Assembly: GCF_042675745.1 (NCBI RefSeq)
Contig: NZ_JBHTJM010000006.1
Span: forward strand, 62,001-126,000
DNA from: Pseudofulvibacter geojedonensis
GTDB taxonomy: Bacteria; Bacteroidota; Bacteroidia; Flavobacteriales; Flavobacteriaceae
Direction: 5' to 3'
Length of the DNA stretch: 64,000 nucleotides
The translations under genes were made by a program, and so were the position numbers. Shown here one piece after another: positions 1 to 8,493 of the stretch. How positions within the stretch are numbered: position 1 is the stretch's first letter; each line of letters starts with the position of its first letter. The notes beneath the pieces were generated by a model. It searched no databases, was not told where the DNA came from, and saw only the letters and a list, made by a program, of their open reading frames with translations.

Positions 1-246
1 TTTAAAACTGACAAAGGGATTAATTTAAATAGTACTTTTTTAGATTTCACAACCCACTACGAAGTTTCAAAAATTGATAGAATATTAAACAACATCAATG
101 TTGAGTTTAAAAACCAAGATTTTTATATTACCATTTCTATAGATGAGTTACCCGGAGCATACAAATATGACTTTTCTAAAACCATAGAAATAGCCAGTAT
201 ACCTGACAAAGCAAAAATTAAAAGTTTGCGTTTAGACTGGTTTTAA
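1..246 (+). CDS. C-terminal end of a protein of unknown function (cut by window edge)
   Basis: An open frame runs from the first base to a TAA stop and encodes 81 residues ending in SLRLDWF. There is no start codon, so the gene begins before the window. The piece is mixed charged and aromatic, with no membrane segment and no motif I recognise. It is followed by about 65 bases of AT-rich spacer before msrA, with no clear terminator. Function unknown; the uninterrupted frame up to a gene-like boundary makes it likely to be real. Confidence 0.6.
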   Translation, partial: FKTDKGINLNSTFLDFTTHYEVSKIDRILNNINVEFKNQDFYITISIDELPGAYKYDFSKTIEIASIPDKAKIKSLRLDWF

Positions 247-311
247 TTATTTTTCTTTAAAATAACGATTAAGGAATTATAATCTTATCCGACTCAATTT
301 AAAAAATTGTT

Positions 312-938
312 ATGAAGAAGATTTTAATTCCTTTTTTTATTGCTTTGCTAACCTATTCATGTGGGCAAACTCAAAATAAAACCGAAATAAAAACTAACCA
401 GTCTACTCAACTAGAAAAAGCCTATTTTGCTGCTGGCTGTTTTTGGTGTGTAGAAGCTATTTTCGAAAGTGTAAATGGCGTAGAAGAAGTTATTTCTGGA
501 TATGCTGGTGGAACTCAGAAAAACCCAACTTATCAAAAAGTTAGCTACGGATTAACCGATCATGCAGAAGCTGTAGAAGTAATTTACGATCCTAAAAAAG
601 TATCTTTTAAAACCTTAGTAGAAGTTTTTTATGGATCTCATGATCCTACCACTTTAAACAGACAAGGCCCTGATAAAGGAAAACAATATCGTTCTATTGC
701 TTTTTATAGTAATGAAAAAGAAGAGGTAACTATAAACATGCTTACCAAAGAATTAAATCAATCTACTTTCGATGGCAAAATTGTCACACAAATTCAGCAG
801 ATAGAAACATTTTATAAAGCCGAAGATTACCACCAAAACTATGAGCGTTTAAATCCAGAAAATCCTTATGTACAAAATGTGTCGATTCCTAGATTAAATC
901 GATTTAAGAAAAAGTTCCCTCATTTATTAAAACATTAA
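312..938 (+). CDS. msrA: Peptide-methionine (S)-S-oxide reductase MsrA, exported lipoprotein form
   Basis: Reduces methionine-S-sulfoxide in oxidised proteins. The GCFWC motif at residues 42-46 holds the catalytic cysteine (C43), and the downstream GYAGG and DHAEAVEV segments are typical MsrA core. The first 17 residues form a hydrophobic signal ending in a lipobox-like site (TYSC, C17), so this copy is probably a lipoprotein that repairs envelope proteins. Apart from C17, C43 and C46 there is no cysteine, so the usual C-terminal resolving cysteine is absent; recycling may use C46 or external thiols. The length of 208 aa is normal for a single MsrA domain with a leader; no MsrB domain is fused. 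Function is certain from the motif, location is inferred from the leader. Confidence 0.93.
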   Translation: MKKILIPFFIALLTYSCGQTQNKTEIKTNQSTQLEKAYFAAGCFWCVEAIFESVNGVEEVISGYAGGTQKNPTYQKVSYGLTDHAEAVEVIYDPKKVSFKTLVEVFYGSHDPTTLNRQGPDKGKQYRSIAFYSNEKEEVTINMLTKELNQSTFDGKIVTQIQQIETFYKAEDYHQNYERLNPENPYVQNVSIPRLNRFKKKFPHLLKH

Positions 939-975
939 TGTTCAGTTAATTTAGTTTACAAAAAAATATTTTCGT

Positions 976-983
976 TAGTTTTG
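976..983 (+). promoter_or_regulatory. Possible -7 promoter box (TAGTTTTG)
   Basis: This octamer matches the Bacteroidota -7 consensus TAnnTTTG and lies 22 bases before the start of the SGNH-like hydrolase gene. A good TTTG -33 element is not obvious; TTTACA about 20 bases upstream is the nearest candidate. Suggestive only. Confidence 0.4.
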
Positions 984-1005
984 TTCACCCCTTAATTCAT
1001 AACTC

Positions 1006-2274
1006 ATGAAACATATATATATTATACTGATGTTAATTAGTATACAAATCTTGATAGGTCAAGAGTCTAAAAACGTATTGTTTTTAGGGAACAGTTATAC
1101 CACTTCTAACAACCTTCCTTCTTTAATTCAGCAAACTGCCGCTTCTGTTGGAGACACTTTTACTTTTGACTCTAACACCCCTGGAGGATATCGATTGAAA
1201 GGACATGCTAGTAACACCACAAGTATCAACAAAATTCAAGCAGGAAATTGGGACTATGTTGTTTTACAAGAGCAAAGTCAATTCCCTTCCTTTCCAGATG
1301 CCCAAGTTGAAACTGAAGTATATCCATATGCAACTCAATTAAGTAATTTAATTAAACAACATAATCCTTGTGCTTCTACAACTTTTTATATGACATGGGG
1401 TAGAGAAAATGGTGATGCCGGAAACTGTTCGGGTTGGCCTCCCGTTTGTACTTATGAAGGAATGGACGATTTACTCAGACAACGTTACCAAACTATGGCT
1501 AATAACAATAATGGAATTACCTCTCCCGTAGGTGTTGTGTGGAGATATTTAAGAACCAACCACCCTACATTAGATTTATATTCTGGAGATGGAAGTCACC
1601 CTTCTTTAACTGGTAGCTATGCAGGAGCTATAACTTTCTATTGTACTATTTTTAGAAAAGACCCAACTTTAGTGACCTTTAATTCTACCTTAAATGCAGC
1701 AGATGCAGATATTATAAAAAACGCTGTAAAAGAAGTAGTTTTCAATGATTTTTCAGAATGGAATATTGGCAAATATGATCCTGTTGCTAATTTTACCTAT
1801 ACTAATACTGATGAAAATTACACTTTCAATAACACTAGTGACTATGGAGTATCATATTTATGGGATTTTGGAGATGGAAACACCTCTACAGATGAAAACC
1901 CAAACCATACCTACACTAGCATTGGGAACTTTACCATCACCCTTACTACTTCAAATTGTGGAAAAATTTCTATAACATCGCAAGACATTACTATTACTTC
2001 TTTAAACATTGAAGACAATCAATTGGCTGATAATAATTTCTATTTGGTTGAAAACCCTGTATCGGATTATATTAAAATAAACTCTAATCTATTTATTTTA
2101 AAAAAGTATCAATTTAGAATAACTAATACAATTGGGCAAGTGGTTATAAAAACTAATTCTAACCTTAATTCTAGTCAAGAAATTAATATTTCAAATTTAT
2201 CAAATGGATTATATATTTTAAATATCTTCAATGAAGATCAAAAGGTTTTTAAAGTCAAAATTCTAAAAGACTAA
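1006..2274 (+). CDS. Secreted SGNH/GDSL-like hydrolase with PKD domain and T9SS sorting domain
   Basis: Domains in order: signal peptide (about residues 1-18), an SGNH-type esterase domain (about 22-250), a PKD domain (about 262-332, with the YLWDFGDGN signature), and a type A T9SS C-terminal sorting domain (about 345-422) ending in a KVFKVKILKD-like strand. The nucleophile block reads GNS (S30) rather than the usual GDS, and the C-terminal Asp-His block is visible as GDGSHPS (D195, H198). It resembles the DUF4886 branch of SGNH hydrolases, whose substrates are often acetylated glycans. The protein should be exported by Sec, moved across the outer membrane by T9SS and attached to the surface or released. 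Substrate unknown. It stands alone between msrA and the kynurenine operon and has its own terminator. Confidence 0.8.
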   Translation: MKHIYIILMLISIQILIGQESKNVLFLGNSYTTSNNLPSLIQQTAASVGDTFTFDSNTPGGYRLKGHASNTTSINKIQAGNWDYVVLQEQSQFPSFPDAQVETEVYPYATQLSNLIKQHNPCASTTFYMTWGRENGDAGNCSGWPPVCTYEGMDDLLRQRYQTMANNNNGITSPVGVVWRYLRTNHPTLDLYSGDGSHPSLTGSYAGAITFYCTIFRKDPTLVTFNSTLNAADADIIKNAVKEVVFNDFSEWNIGKYDPVANFTYTNTDENYTFNNTSDYGVSYLWDFGDGNTSTDENPNHTYTSIGNFTITLTTSNCGKISITSQDITITSLNIEDNQLADNNFYLVENPVSDYIKINSNLFILKKYQFRITNTIGQVVIKTNSNLNSSQEINISNLSNGLYILNIFNEDQKVFKVKILKD

Positions 2275-2283
2275 ACACATTCA

Positions 2284-2308
2284 AAACCGAAACTTTTTGT
2301 TTCGGTTT
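2284..2308 (+). terminator. Rho-independent terminator of the SGNH-like hydrolase gene
   Basis: A perfect 10-bp inverted repeat (AAACCGAAAC / GTTTCGGTTT) with a five-T loop starts 10 bases after the stop codon and is followed by AATTTTTA. Its loop and 3' arm overlap the presumed -33 region of the kynU promoter. Confidence 0.8.
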
Positions 2309-2324
2309 AATTTTTATATATTTG
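2296..2324 (+). promoter_or_regulatory. Promoter of the kynurenine operon
   Basis: TTTG at 2296-2299 and TATATTTG at 2317-2324 match the Bacteroidota -33 (TTTG) and -7 (TAnnTTTG) elements, with a 17-bp spacer. The start codon of kynU follows 34 bases after the -7 box. The -33 box sits inside the preceding terminator hairpin. Confidence 0.7.
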
Positions 2325-2339
2325 TGAAACACTGTTTCA
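2325..2339 (+). promoter_or_regulatory. Probable IclR-family operator of the kynurenine operon
   Basis: TGAAACACTGTTTCA is a perfect palindrome with 7-bp arms around a central C. It begins at the base after the -7 box, so it covers the expected transcription start. IclR-family repressors such as KdgR bind palindromes built from very similar half-sites (TGAAACA-type). An IclR-family gene lies inside the operon it would control. Position and symmetry suggest repression that is relieved by a pathway metabolite; binding itself is inferred. Confidence 0.65.
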
Positions 2340-2358
2340 ATTATTAAAACAACAAGCA

Positions 2359-3627
2359 ATGTCAATAGCATTTCAAGCAACTTTAGATTACGCTAAGCAA
2401 CTAGATAAAGAAGATAAAATCAGTCATTTAAGACAAGAATTCCATATACCTAAAGACAAAAGTGGAAATGAGTGGATTTACATGTGTGGAAACTCTTTAG
2501 GGTTACAGCCAAAATCAACAAAAGAATATATTAACCAAGAGTTAACAGACTGGGCTAATTTTGGTGTCGAAGGTCATTTTGAAGCTAAAAACCCATGGAT
2601 GCCTTATCATGAATTCTTAACGGATTCAATGGCTAAAATAGTTGGTGCAAAACCTATTGAAGTAGTAATTATGAATACACTTACTACCAATTTGCATTTG
2701 CTAATGGTATCATTTTATCAACCAACAGATAAAAAATATAAAATTGTAATTGAATCTGATGCATTTCCTTCCGATCGATATGCTGTTGAATCTCAAATAG
2801 ATTTTCATGGTTATGATCCAAAAGAAGGGTTAATAGAGTGGAAACCAAGAGAAGGTGAAGAATTATTAAGAATGGAAGATTTAGAGACTATTCTTGATGA
2901 GCAAGGTGATGAAATTGCGCTGTTATTAATTGGAGGTGTTAACTACTATACTGGTCAGTATCTAGATATAAAACGCATTGCTGAATTAGGTCATGCAAAA
3001 GACTGTATGGTTGGTATTGATTTAGCTCACGGAGCTGGAAACATATCACCTAACTTACATGATTCAGGTGTAGATTTTGCCGCTTGGTGCACCTACAAAT
3101 ATTTAAATTCTGGACCAGGAAGTTTAGCAGGTTTATTTATTCATGAAAAGCATGCTTATAACAAAGACTTAAAGAAGTTTTCTGGTTGGTGGAGTCATAA
3201 TAAATCTACCAGGTTTAATATGCGTCAAGACTTAGATATTATTCCTGGAGCAGAAGGTTATCAATTAAGTAACCCACCTATTTTATCTATGGCAGCTATT
3301 AAAGCATCATTAGATATGTTTAATGATGTTGGAATGGAAGCATTAAGAGAGAAATCTGAAAAGTTAACTGGATATTTCGAATTCTTAATCAATCAAATTG
3401 ATACAGATCGAATTAAGGTTATTACTCCAACAAATCCTAAAGAAAGAGGTTGTCAACTTTCAGTTCAAGTAAAAAATGCTGATAAAAGTTTGCACAAAGC
3501 TTTAACAGATAATCATATTATTACAGATTGGAGAGAACCAGATGTTATTCGTTGCGCTCCAGTACCTATGTACAACTCTTTTGAAGATGTATTTAGAATG
3601 GTTGAAAAATTAAAAACACTATTATAA
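2359..3627 (+). CDS. kynU: Kynureninase
   Basis: PLP enzyme that splits 3-hydroxykynurenine (or kynurenine) into 3-hydroxyanthranilate (or anthranilate) and alanine. The 422-residue fold type I protein shows the family pattern: YMCGNSLGLQ near residue 45, the PLP-contacting IDLAHGAGN around 220-228, and the Schiff-base lysine in TYKYLN (K247) followed by SGPGS. It is the first gene of the operon, starting 19 bases after the presumed operator, and its stop codon overlaps the kmo start by one base (TAATG), which implies translational coupling. With kmo next to it, 3-hydroxykynurenine is the expected substrate. Full length, nothing missing. Confidence 0.96.
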   Translation: MSIAFQATLDYAKQLDKEDKISHLRQEFHIPKDKSGNEWIYMCGNSLGLQPKSTKEYINQELTDWANFGVEGHFEAKNPWMPYHEFLTDSMAKIVGAKPIEVVIMNTLTTNLHLLMVSFYQPTDKKYKIVIESDAFPSDRYAVESQIDFHGYDPKEGLIEWKPREGEELLRMEDLETILDEQGDEIALLLIGGVNYYTGQYLDIKRIAELGHAKDCMVGIDLAHGAGNISPNLHDSGVDFAAWCTYKYLNSGPGSLAGLFIHEKHAYNKDLKKFSGWWSHNKSTRFNMRQDLDIIPGAEGYQLSNPPILSMAAIKASLDMFNDVGMEALREKSEKLTGYFEFLINQIDTDRIKVITPTNPKERGCQLSVQVKNADKSLHKALTDNHIITDWREPDVIRCAPVPMYNSFEDVFRMVEKLKTLL

Positions 3628-5024
3628 TGGCTAAACAAGAACATATTATAATTATTGGAGCTGGACTATGTGGTTCGCTATTAGGTTTACGTTTAGCCCA
3701 AAGAGGTTACAAAGTTGACTTATACGAAAGTAGACCAGATTTAAGAACAACAGATATTTCTGCTGGTCGATCTATCAACTTAGCTTTGTCGGATAGAGGA
3801 ATTAAAGCCATGAAGCTAGTGGGTATTGAAAATAAAGTAGAACCTCTTTGTATTCCAATGTACGGAAGATTGATTCACGATACAGAAGGAAATACTTTTT
3901 CATCTAATTATTCTGGAAGAGATGGTGAATATATCAATTCTATTTCAAGAGGGGGGTTAAACGGTTTACTTCTAGACGAGGCTGAACAACATGAAAATGT
4001 AACACTTCATTTTAATAAAAAATGTACTGGTGTTGACATAGAAAACAACACTGCTCATTTTAAATGTTATGAATCAAAAGAAGAATTTTCAGTTACAGGT
4101 GATGTTGTTTTCGGAACAGATGGTGCTGGCTCTTCTTTAAGAAAGAGTTACTACCTAGAAAAGAAATTTCTATTTAGTTACTCACAAAACTATTTGACTC
4201 ATGGCTACAAAGAATTAGAAATTCCAGCCGACTCTAATGGTAAACACTTAATTAGTAAAGATCATTTACATATTTGGCCACGCGGACAGTATATGCTAAT
4301 CGCCTTACCTAATTTGGATGGAAGTTTTACAGTTACTTTATTTTTAAGTTATGATGAAGGTGAATACAACTTTAATAATTTAACTACTATAGAAAAAGTA
4401 ACCGAGTTTTTTAAAACTCAATTTCCAGATGCTTTAGAACTAATCCCAGATTTAGATAAAGAATTTTTTGGTAACCCAACTGGAGCTTTAGGAACCGTAA
4501 AATGTAGTCCTTGGCAATACAAAGGCAATACCTTATTAATGGGTGATGCTGCTCATGCCATAGTACCTTTTTACGGACAAGGTATGAATGCTTCATTTGA
4601 AGATGTAGTAGTTTTTGATAGTATTATGGATCAACACTCTGGTGATTGGAATGCTACATTTAAGGCTTATGAAAAAATACGAAAAGTAGATACAGATGCC
4701 ATTGCTGATTTGGCTATAGATAACTATTACGAAATGCGTGACCATGTAGCTAATCCTATCTTTAAGGAAAAGCGCAAACTAGAAATGGATTTAGAGAAAA
4801 CATTCCCAACAGAATACTTTTCTAAATACTCTATGGTTACATTCAATGAAAACATCAATTATGCTAAAGCTATGAAAATAGGTAGAGCTCAAGACAAAGC
4901 CCTATTAAATATGATAGCAGATAAAGAAATTGATACTACAGAAAACCTAAACAATATTTTAAAACAAGTACAACAACATACCAATGAAATTCTTGAAGAA
5001 GATAAGGTTGCTGGGTTAAAATAA
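3627..5024 (+). CDS. kmo: Kynurenine 3-monooxygenase
   Basis: FAD-dependent aromatic hydroxylase that converts L-kynurenine to 3-hydroxykynurenine with NADPH and oxygen. The Rossmann dinucleotide motif GAGLCG is at residues 11-16 and the second FAD motif GDAAHA at 306-311, followed by VPFYGQGMNASFED, which is highly typical of KMO. At 465 aa it is the usual length for bacterial KMO. It overlaps kynU by one base and is followed six bases later by the RidA gene, so the three are co-translated. A hydrophobic C-terminal membrane anchor, present in eukaryotic KMO, is not seen. Confidence 0.96.
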   Translation: MAKQEHIIIIGAGLCGSLLGLRLAQRGYKVDLYESRPDLRTTDISAGRSINLALSDRGIKAMKLVGIENKVEPLCIPMYGRLIHDTEGNTFSSNYSGRDGEYINSISRGGLNGLLLDEAEQHENVTLHFNKKCTGVDIENNTAHFKCYESKEEFSVTGDVVFGTDGAGSSLRKSYYLEKKFLFSYSQNYLTHGYKELEIPADSNGKHLISKDHLHIWPRGQYMLIALPNLDGSFTVTLFLSYDEGEYNFNNLTTIEKVTEFFKTQFPDALELIPDLDKEFFGNPTGALGTVKCSPWQYKGNTLLMGDAAHAIVPFYGQGMNASFEDVVVFDSIMDQHSGDWNATFKAYEKIRKVDTDAIADLAIDNYYEMRDHVANPIFKEKRKLEMDLEKTFPTEYFSKYSMVTFNENINYAKAMKIGRAQDKALLNMIADKEIDTTENLNNILKQVQQHTNEILEEDKVAGLK

Positions 5025-5030
5025 ACAACT

Positions 5031-5444
5031 ATGAACAAAGGAAAATTAATAGAAGGTAAAGCAACCCCTAGAGGAAAGTTTCCACATGTAAAACGTGTAG
5101 GTGATTTTATATACGTATCTGGAACCAGTTCTAGACGTCCAGATAACTCTTTTGAAGGTGTAGAAGTTGATGAGTTTGGAACCACTAACTTAGACATTAA
5201 AGCACAGACTAAAGCTGTTTTAGAAAACATAAATGATATCTTGAAAGAAGAAGGAGCTAGCTTAAAAGATATTGTTGATGTTACTTCTTTCTTAGTCAAC
5301 ATGAATGACTTTGGAGGATACAATCAAGTATACGCTCAATATTTTGATTACGATGGTCCTACAAGAACAACTGTTGCGGTACACCAGTTACCTCATCCTC
5401 ATTTATTAATCGAAATTAAGGTTGTTGCTTATAAGAAAGCATAA
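5031..5444 (+). CDS. RidA-family 2-aminomuconate deaminase
   Basis: A 137-residue YjgF/YER057c/UK114 (Rid) protein. The conserved Rid arginine is visible in PTRTTVAVHQLP, followed by IEIKVVAY at the C-terminus. General RidA proteins hydrolyse reactive enamines; the version found in 3-hydroxyanthranilate clusters removes ammonia from 2-aminomuconate to give 4-oxalocrotonate (amnD/nbaF-type role). The operon contains the dehydrogenase that makes 2-aminomuconate and the decarboxylase before it, so this assignment rests on context plus family. Its TAA overlaps the IclR start codon by one base. Confidence 0.85.
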   Translation: MNKGKLIEGKATPRGKFPHVKRVGDFIYVSGTSSRRPDNSFEGVEVDEFGTTNLDIKAQTKAVLENINDILKEEGASLKDIVDVTSFLVNMNDFGGYNQVYAQYFDYDGPTRTTVAVHQLPHPHLLIEIKVVAYKKA

Positions 5445-6205
5445 TGAGTAACGAAAAGAAAATATTAAACACCTCTGTAGAAAAAGCATTTAAGATTCTA
5501 GATTGTTTTAGTATTAACGATCAAGAATTGGGTGTTACAGAATTGGCTCAAAAAATGGGAACCAATAAAAGTGCTGTATACCGAATGTTAGCAACTATGG
5601 AGGCTTTAAATGTTATTCAACAAAATCCAGAAAACGGAAGATATCGCTTAGGTTTAAAATTATTTGAGTTAGGACAAAAAGTTCCTATTAATCAAAATTT
5701 TATTGCTAAAGCTAGACCATATATGGAAGCATTAGCTAAACAAGCTGGAGAAACAGCTCATTTAGCCATCTATAAAAACCAAAAGGTTTACTTTTTAGAT
5801 AAAGTTGTTGGTAGACATGATTTACAAATCAATTCACAGATTGGATCAGAAAAACCTATTCACTGTACAGGGCTTGGTAAAATTATGTTAGCCTTTGGTG
5901 AACCAAATTATGAGAAAGTAATAAACTCATTGAATTTAGATTCAATTACTAAAAACACTATCACTAATTCTAAACAACTAATATCAGAAATTGATAAAAT
6001 AAAAGGTCAAGGCTTTGCATTAGATTTAGAAGAAAATGAAATAGGACTAGTCTGTGTGGCTGTTCCGGTATTTAACAGAAGGGGGCAATTCATTGCCGCT
6101 ATTAGTACATCTGGACCTTCAGCTAGATTTAATGAAGATGAAATACAGACCTACACTGGCGATTTAAAAAATACAGCTCTTGAGCTACAAAACATATTTA
6201 GTTAA
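5444..6205 (+). CDS. IclR-family transcriptional regulator of the kynurenine operon
   Basis: 253 residues with an N-terminal winged helix (about 10-70; GVTELAQKMGTNKSAVYRML is the HTH) and a C-terminal IclR effector-binding domain (about 85-250) containing the typical HCTGLGKIMLA and ENEIGLVCVAVPV blocks. IclR proteins bind short palindromes and respond to small acids or aromatics. It lies between the deaminase and dehydrogenase genes, overlapping the first by one base and ending one base before the second, so it is expressed with the pathway. I infer that it recognises the palindrome in front of kynU and so regulates its own synthesis; the effector (kynurenine, 3-hydroxyanthranilate or a muconate) cannot be told from sequence. 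Confidence 0.92.
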   Translation: MSNEKKILNTSVEKAFKILDCFSINDQELGVTELAQKMGTNKSAVYRMLATMEALNVIQQNPENGRYRLGLKLFELGQKVPINQNFIAKARPYMEALAKQAGETAHLAIYKNQKVYFLDKVVGRHDLQINSQIGSEKPIHCTGLGKIMLAFGEPNYEKVINSLNLDSITKNTITNSKQLISEIDKIKGQGFALDLEENEIGLVCVAVPVFNRRGQFIAAISTSGPSARFNEDEIQTYTGDLKNTALELQNIFS

Positions 6206-6206
6206 T

Positions 6207-7652
6207 ATGGAAAAAATACTAAACTATATAAACGGAGAACTGGTTGCTCCAGAGGAAAACAATTGGATAGACAATTACAATCCATCTAACGGAGAAGTGT
6301 ATAGTCTTATTCCAAATTCTTCAGAAAAAGATGTTGAAAAAGCTTATCAAGCAGCAGCAGCTGCTTATCCTTCTTGGTCTAACACAACCATAGATGAACG
6401 TAGTAAGATATTATCTAAAATAGCCTCGCTTATAGAAGAAAATCTTGAAGAGTTTGTTGCAGCCGAATCTAAAGATAATGGTAAACCACTAAGTTTAGCC
6501 AGAGCTGTGGATATTCCTCGTGCCTCAAGTAACTTTCAGTTCTTTGCAAATGCCATTACTCAATTTGCAAGCGAATCTCACGAAAGTGTAGGTTTAAATG
6601 CTTTTAACTTTACACTTAGAAGCGCTATTGGTGTTGTAGGGTGTATTTCTCCATGGAATTTACCATTATACTTATTTTCTTGGAAAATTGCTCCAGCACT
6701 AGCTGCTGGAAATACCGTTGTTGCTAAGCCAAGTGAAGTAACTCCTATGACTGCATATTTACTAAGCAAAATTTGTAATGAAGCCGGTTTACCTAAAGGA
6801 GTTTTAAACATTGTTCATGGTTTAGGTCATACAACTGGTCAGGCTATCGTAGCTCATGAAAAAATAAAAGCAATTTCCTTTACTGGAGGGACTGCTACTG
6901 GAGCTCATATTGCTAGAACAGCAGCTCCAATGTTTAAAAAGTTATCGTTAGAATTAGGTGGTAAAAACCCTAATCTTATTTTTGCTGATTGCGATTATGA
7001 TAAAATGTTAGCAGTAACACTTAAATCTTCTTTTGCGAACCAAGGCCAAATTTGTTTATGTGGTTCTCGTATCTATGTAGAACGATCTATTTACGACAAA
7101 TTCAAATCAGATTTTATAGCCAAGGTTAAAGCTTTAAAAGTTGGACACCCTTCAGATACCGAAACTAATATTGGAGCTTTGGTATCGAAACCTCATTTAG
7201 AAAAAGTAAAATCGTATATAGATATTGCCGAACAAGAAGGTGGTAAAGTATTAACTGGAGGTAACTATGTTACTATAGACGGTTATGAAAACGGATACTA
7301 TTTAAAACCTACAGTTATAGAAATAAGCAATCCTATTTGTAGATTAACTCAAGAAGAAATATTTGGCCCAGTAGTAACTATTATGCCTTTTGACACCGAT
7401 CAAGAAGCTTTAGAATTAGCTAACGGTGTACGTTATGGTTTATCTAGTACTATTTGGACTAACAACTTAAACAGAACTATGCATTTAGCTAAACACTTAG
7501 AGGCTGGTATAGTTTGGATAAACACTTGGTTAATGCGTGATTTAAGAACACCATTTGGAGGGATGAAAGATTCAGGCGTAGGCCGTGAAGGCGGACTTGA
7601 AGCTTTACGTTTCTTTACAGAACCAAAAAACATTTGTATAAAATATAATTAA
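6207..7652 (+). CDS. 2-Aminomuconate-6-semialdehyde dehydrogenase (NAD+)
   Basis: Aldehyde dehydrogenase superfamily protein that oxidises 2-aminomuconate semialdehyde to 2-aminomuconate. The catalytic glutamate lies in LELGGKNP (E249) and the nucleophile in GQIC (C283); a second cysteine follows at 285. IFGPVVT and PFGGMKDSG near the C-terminus are typical. I chose ATG at 6207 (481 aa) because an upstream TTG would run into the IclR coding end and adds nine residues without a family counterpart. ALDH substrate class cannot be read from motifs alone; the position between the deaminase and the 3-hydroxyanthranilate dioxygenase genes gives the function. Confidence 0.9.
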   Translation: MEKILNYINGELVAPEENNWIDNYNPSNGEVYSLIPNSSEKDVEKAYQAAAAAYPSWSNTTIDERSKILSKIASLIEENLEEFVAAESKDNGKPLSLARAVDIPRASSNFQFFANAITQFASESHESVGLNAFNFTLRSAIGVVGCISPWNLPLYLFSWKIAPALAAGNTVVAKPSEVTPMTAYLLSKICNEAGLPKGVLNIVHGLGHTTGQAIVAHEKIKAISFTGGTATGAHIARTAAPMFKKLSLELGGKNPNLIFADCDYDKMLAVTLKSSFANQGQICLCGSRIYVERSIYDKFKSDFIAKVKALKVGHPSDTETNIGALVSKPHLEKVKSYIDIAEQEGGKVLTGGNYVTIDGYENGYYLKPTVIEISNPICRLTQEEIFGPVVTIMPFDTDQEALELANGVRYGLSSTIWTNNLNRTMHLAKHLEAGIVWINTWLMRDLRTPFGGMKDSGVGREGGLEALRFFTEPKNICIKYN

Positions 7653-7657
7653 GAATA

Positions 7658-8437
7658 ATGAACTTAGATTTAACTAATAAAAACGCATTAGTGTGCGGAA
7701 GTACTCAAGGTATTGGTAAAGCTTCTGCTAAAGAATTAGCATCTATGGGAGCTAACATTACATTAGTGGCTAGAAATGAAGAGAAATTAAAAAATGTATT
7801 AAGTGAATTAGACTCTTCTAGAGGTCAAAACCACAATTACATCGTTGCAGATTTTCAAAATCCTTCAGAATTAAGTTCTAAAATTAATGGAGCTAACCAA
7901 AGTTTTCATATTCTAATAAACAATACTGGAGGACCAGCTGGAGGACCTGTTTTTGATGCTACTTTAGATCAGTTTGAATCAGCTTTTACTCAACATTTAA
8001 AATGTAACCATGTATTAGCACAAGCTGTAGTTCCTTCTATGAAAGAAGCGGGTTATGGTAGAATTATCAATATTATCTCTACATCTGTAAAACAACCATT
8101 AAACGGGTTGGGTGTTTCTAATACTATTAGAGGTGCTGTTGCTAATTGGTCTAAAACCCTAGCTAATGAATTAGGTGAATTTGGAATAACAGTAAACAAT
8201 GTATTACCAGGAGCTACAGGAACAGAACGGTTAAATGAAATCATTAATAACAAAGCAAACAAGACTGGTAAATCGGTTGAGGAAGTATCAAATGCTATGA
8301 AGGCTCAGGTTCCTGCTAACCGATTTGCTAAACCAGAAGAAATTGCTAATGCTGTTGCTTTTTTAGCATCGCCAGCAGCTTCTTACATTAACGGAATTAA
8401 TGTTCCGGTAGATGGTGGAAGAACAAAATCACTATAA
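7658..8437 (+). CDS. SDR-family protein with altered catalytic residues (role in pathway unknown)
   Basis: 259-residue short-chain dehydrogenase/reductase-like protein. The nucleotide motif reads CGSTQGIG where TGxxxGIG is normal, and NNTGG replaces the usual NNAG. The YxxxK signature is replaced: the aligned segment is SNTIR (S154, R158), so both the proton-donor tyrosine and the lysine are missing. This matches a known subgroup of BKR-like SDRs with imperfect catalytic tetrads. The C-terminal PVDGG motif is intact. It sits five bases after the semialdehyde dehydrogenase gene and 56 bases before the dioxygenase, so it is clearly co-transcribed. It could be a reductase with unusual chemistry, for instance acting on 2-aminomuconate or 4-oxalocrotonate, or a binding protein; neither is shown. 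Confidence 0.85.
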   Translation: MNLDLTNKNALVCGSTQGIGKASAKELASMGANITLVARNEEKLKNVLSELDSSRGQNHNYIVADFQNPSELSSKINGANQSFHILINNTGGPAGGPVFDATLDQFESAFTQHLKCNHVLAQAVVPSMKEAGYGRIINIISTSVKQPLNGLGVSNTIRGAVANWSKTLANELGEFGITVNNVLPGATGTERLNEIINNKANKTGKSVEEVSNAMKAQVPANRFAKPEEIANAVAFLASPAASYINGINVPVDGGRTKSL

Positions 8438-8493
8438 AATATAAATTACCAGTTTTTAACTAACTTTATAAGCAACCAGAAAAAATCATAATT

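Noticed and set aside
4889..5323. 144-codon minus-strand frame opposite kmo and the RidA gene
   Set aside because: Lies entirely antisense to two clear enzymes and has no recognisable protein features.
6180..6206. TTG-initiated extension of the semialdehyde dehydrogenase
   Set aside because: The nine extra residues overlap the IclR coding end and have no counterpart in the family; ATG at 6207 is directly behind the IclR stop.
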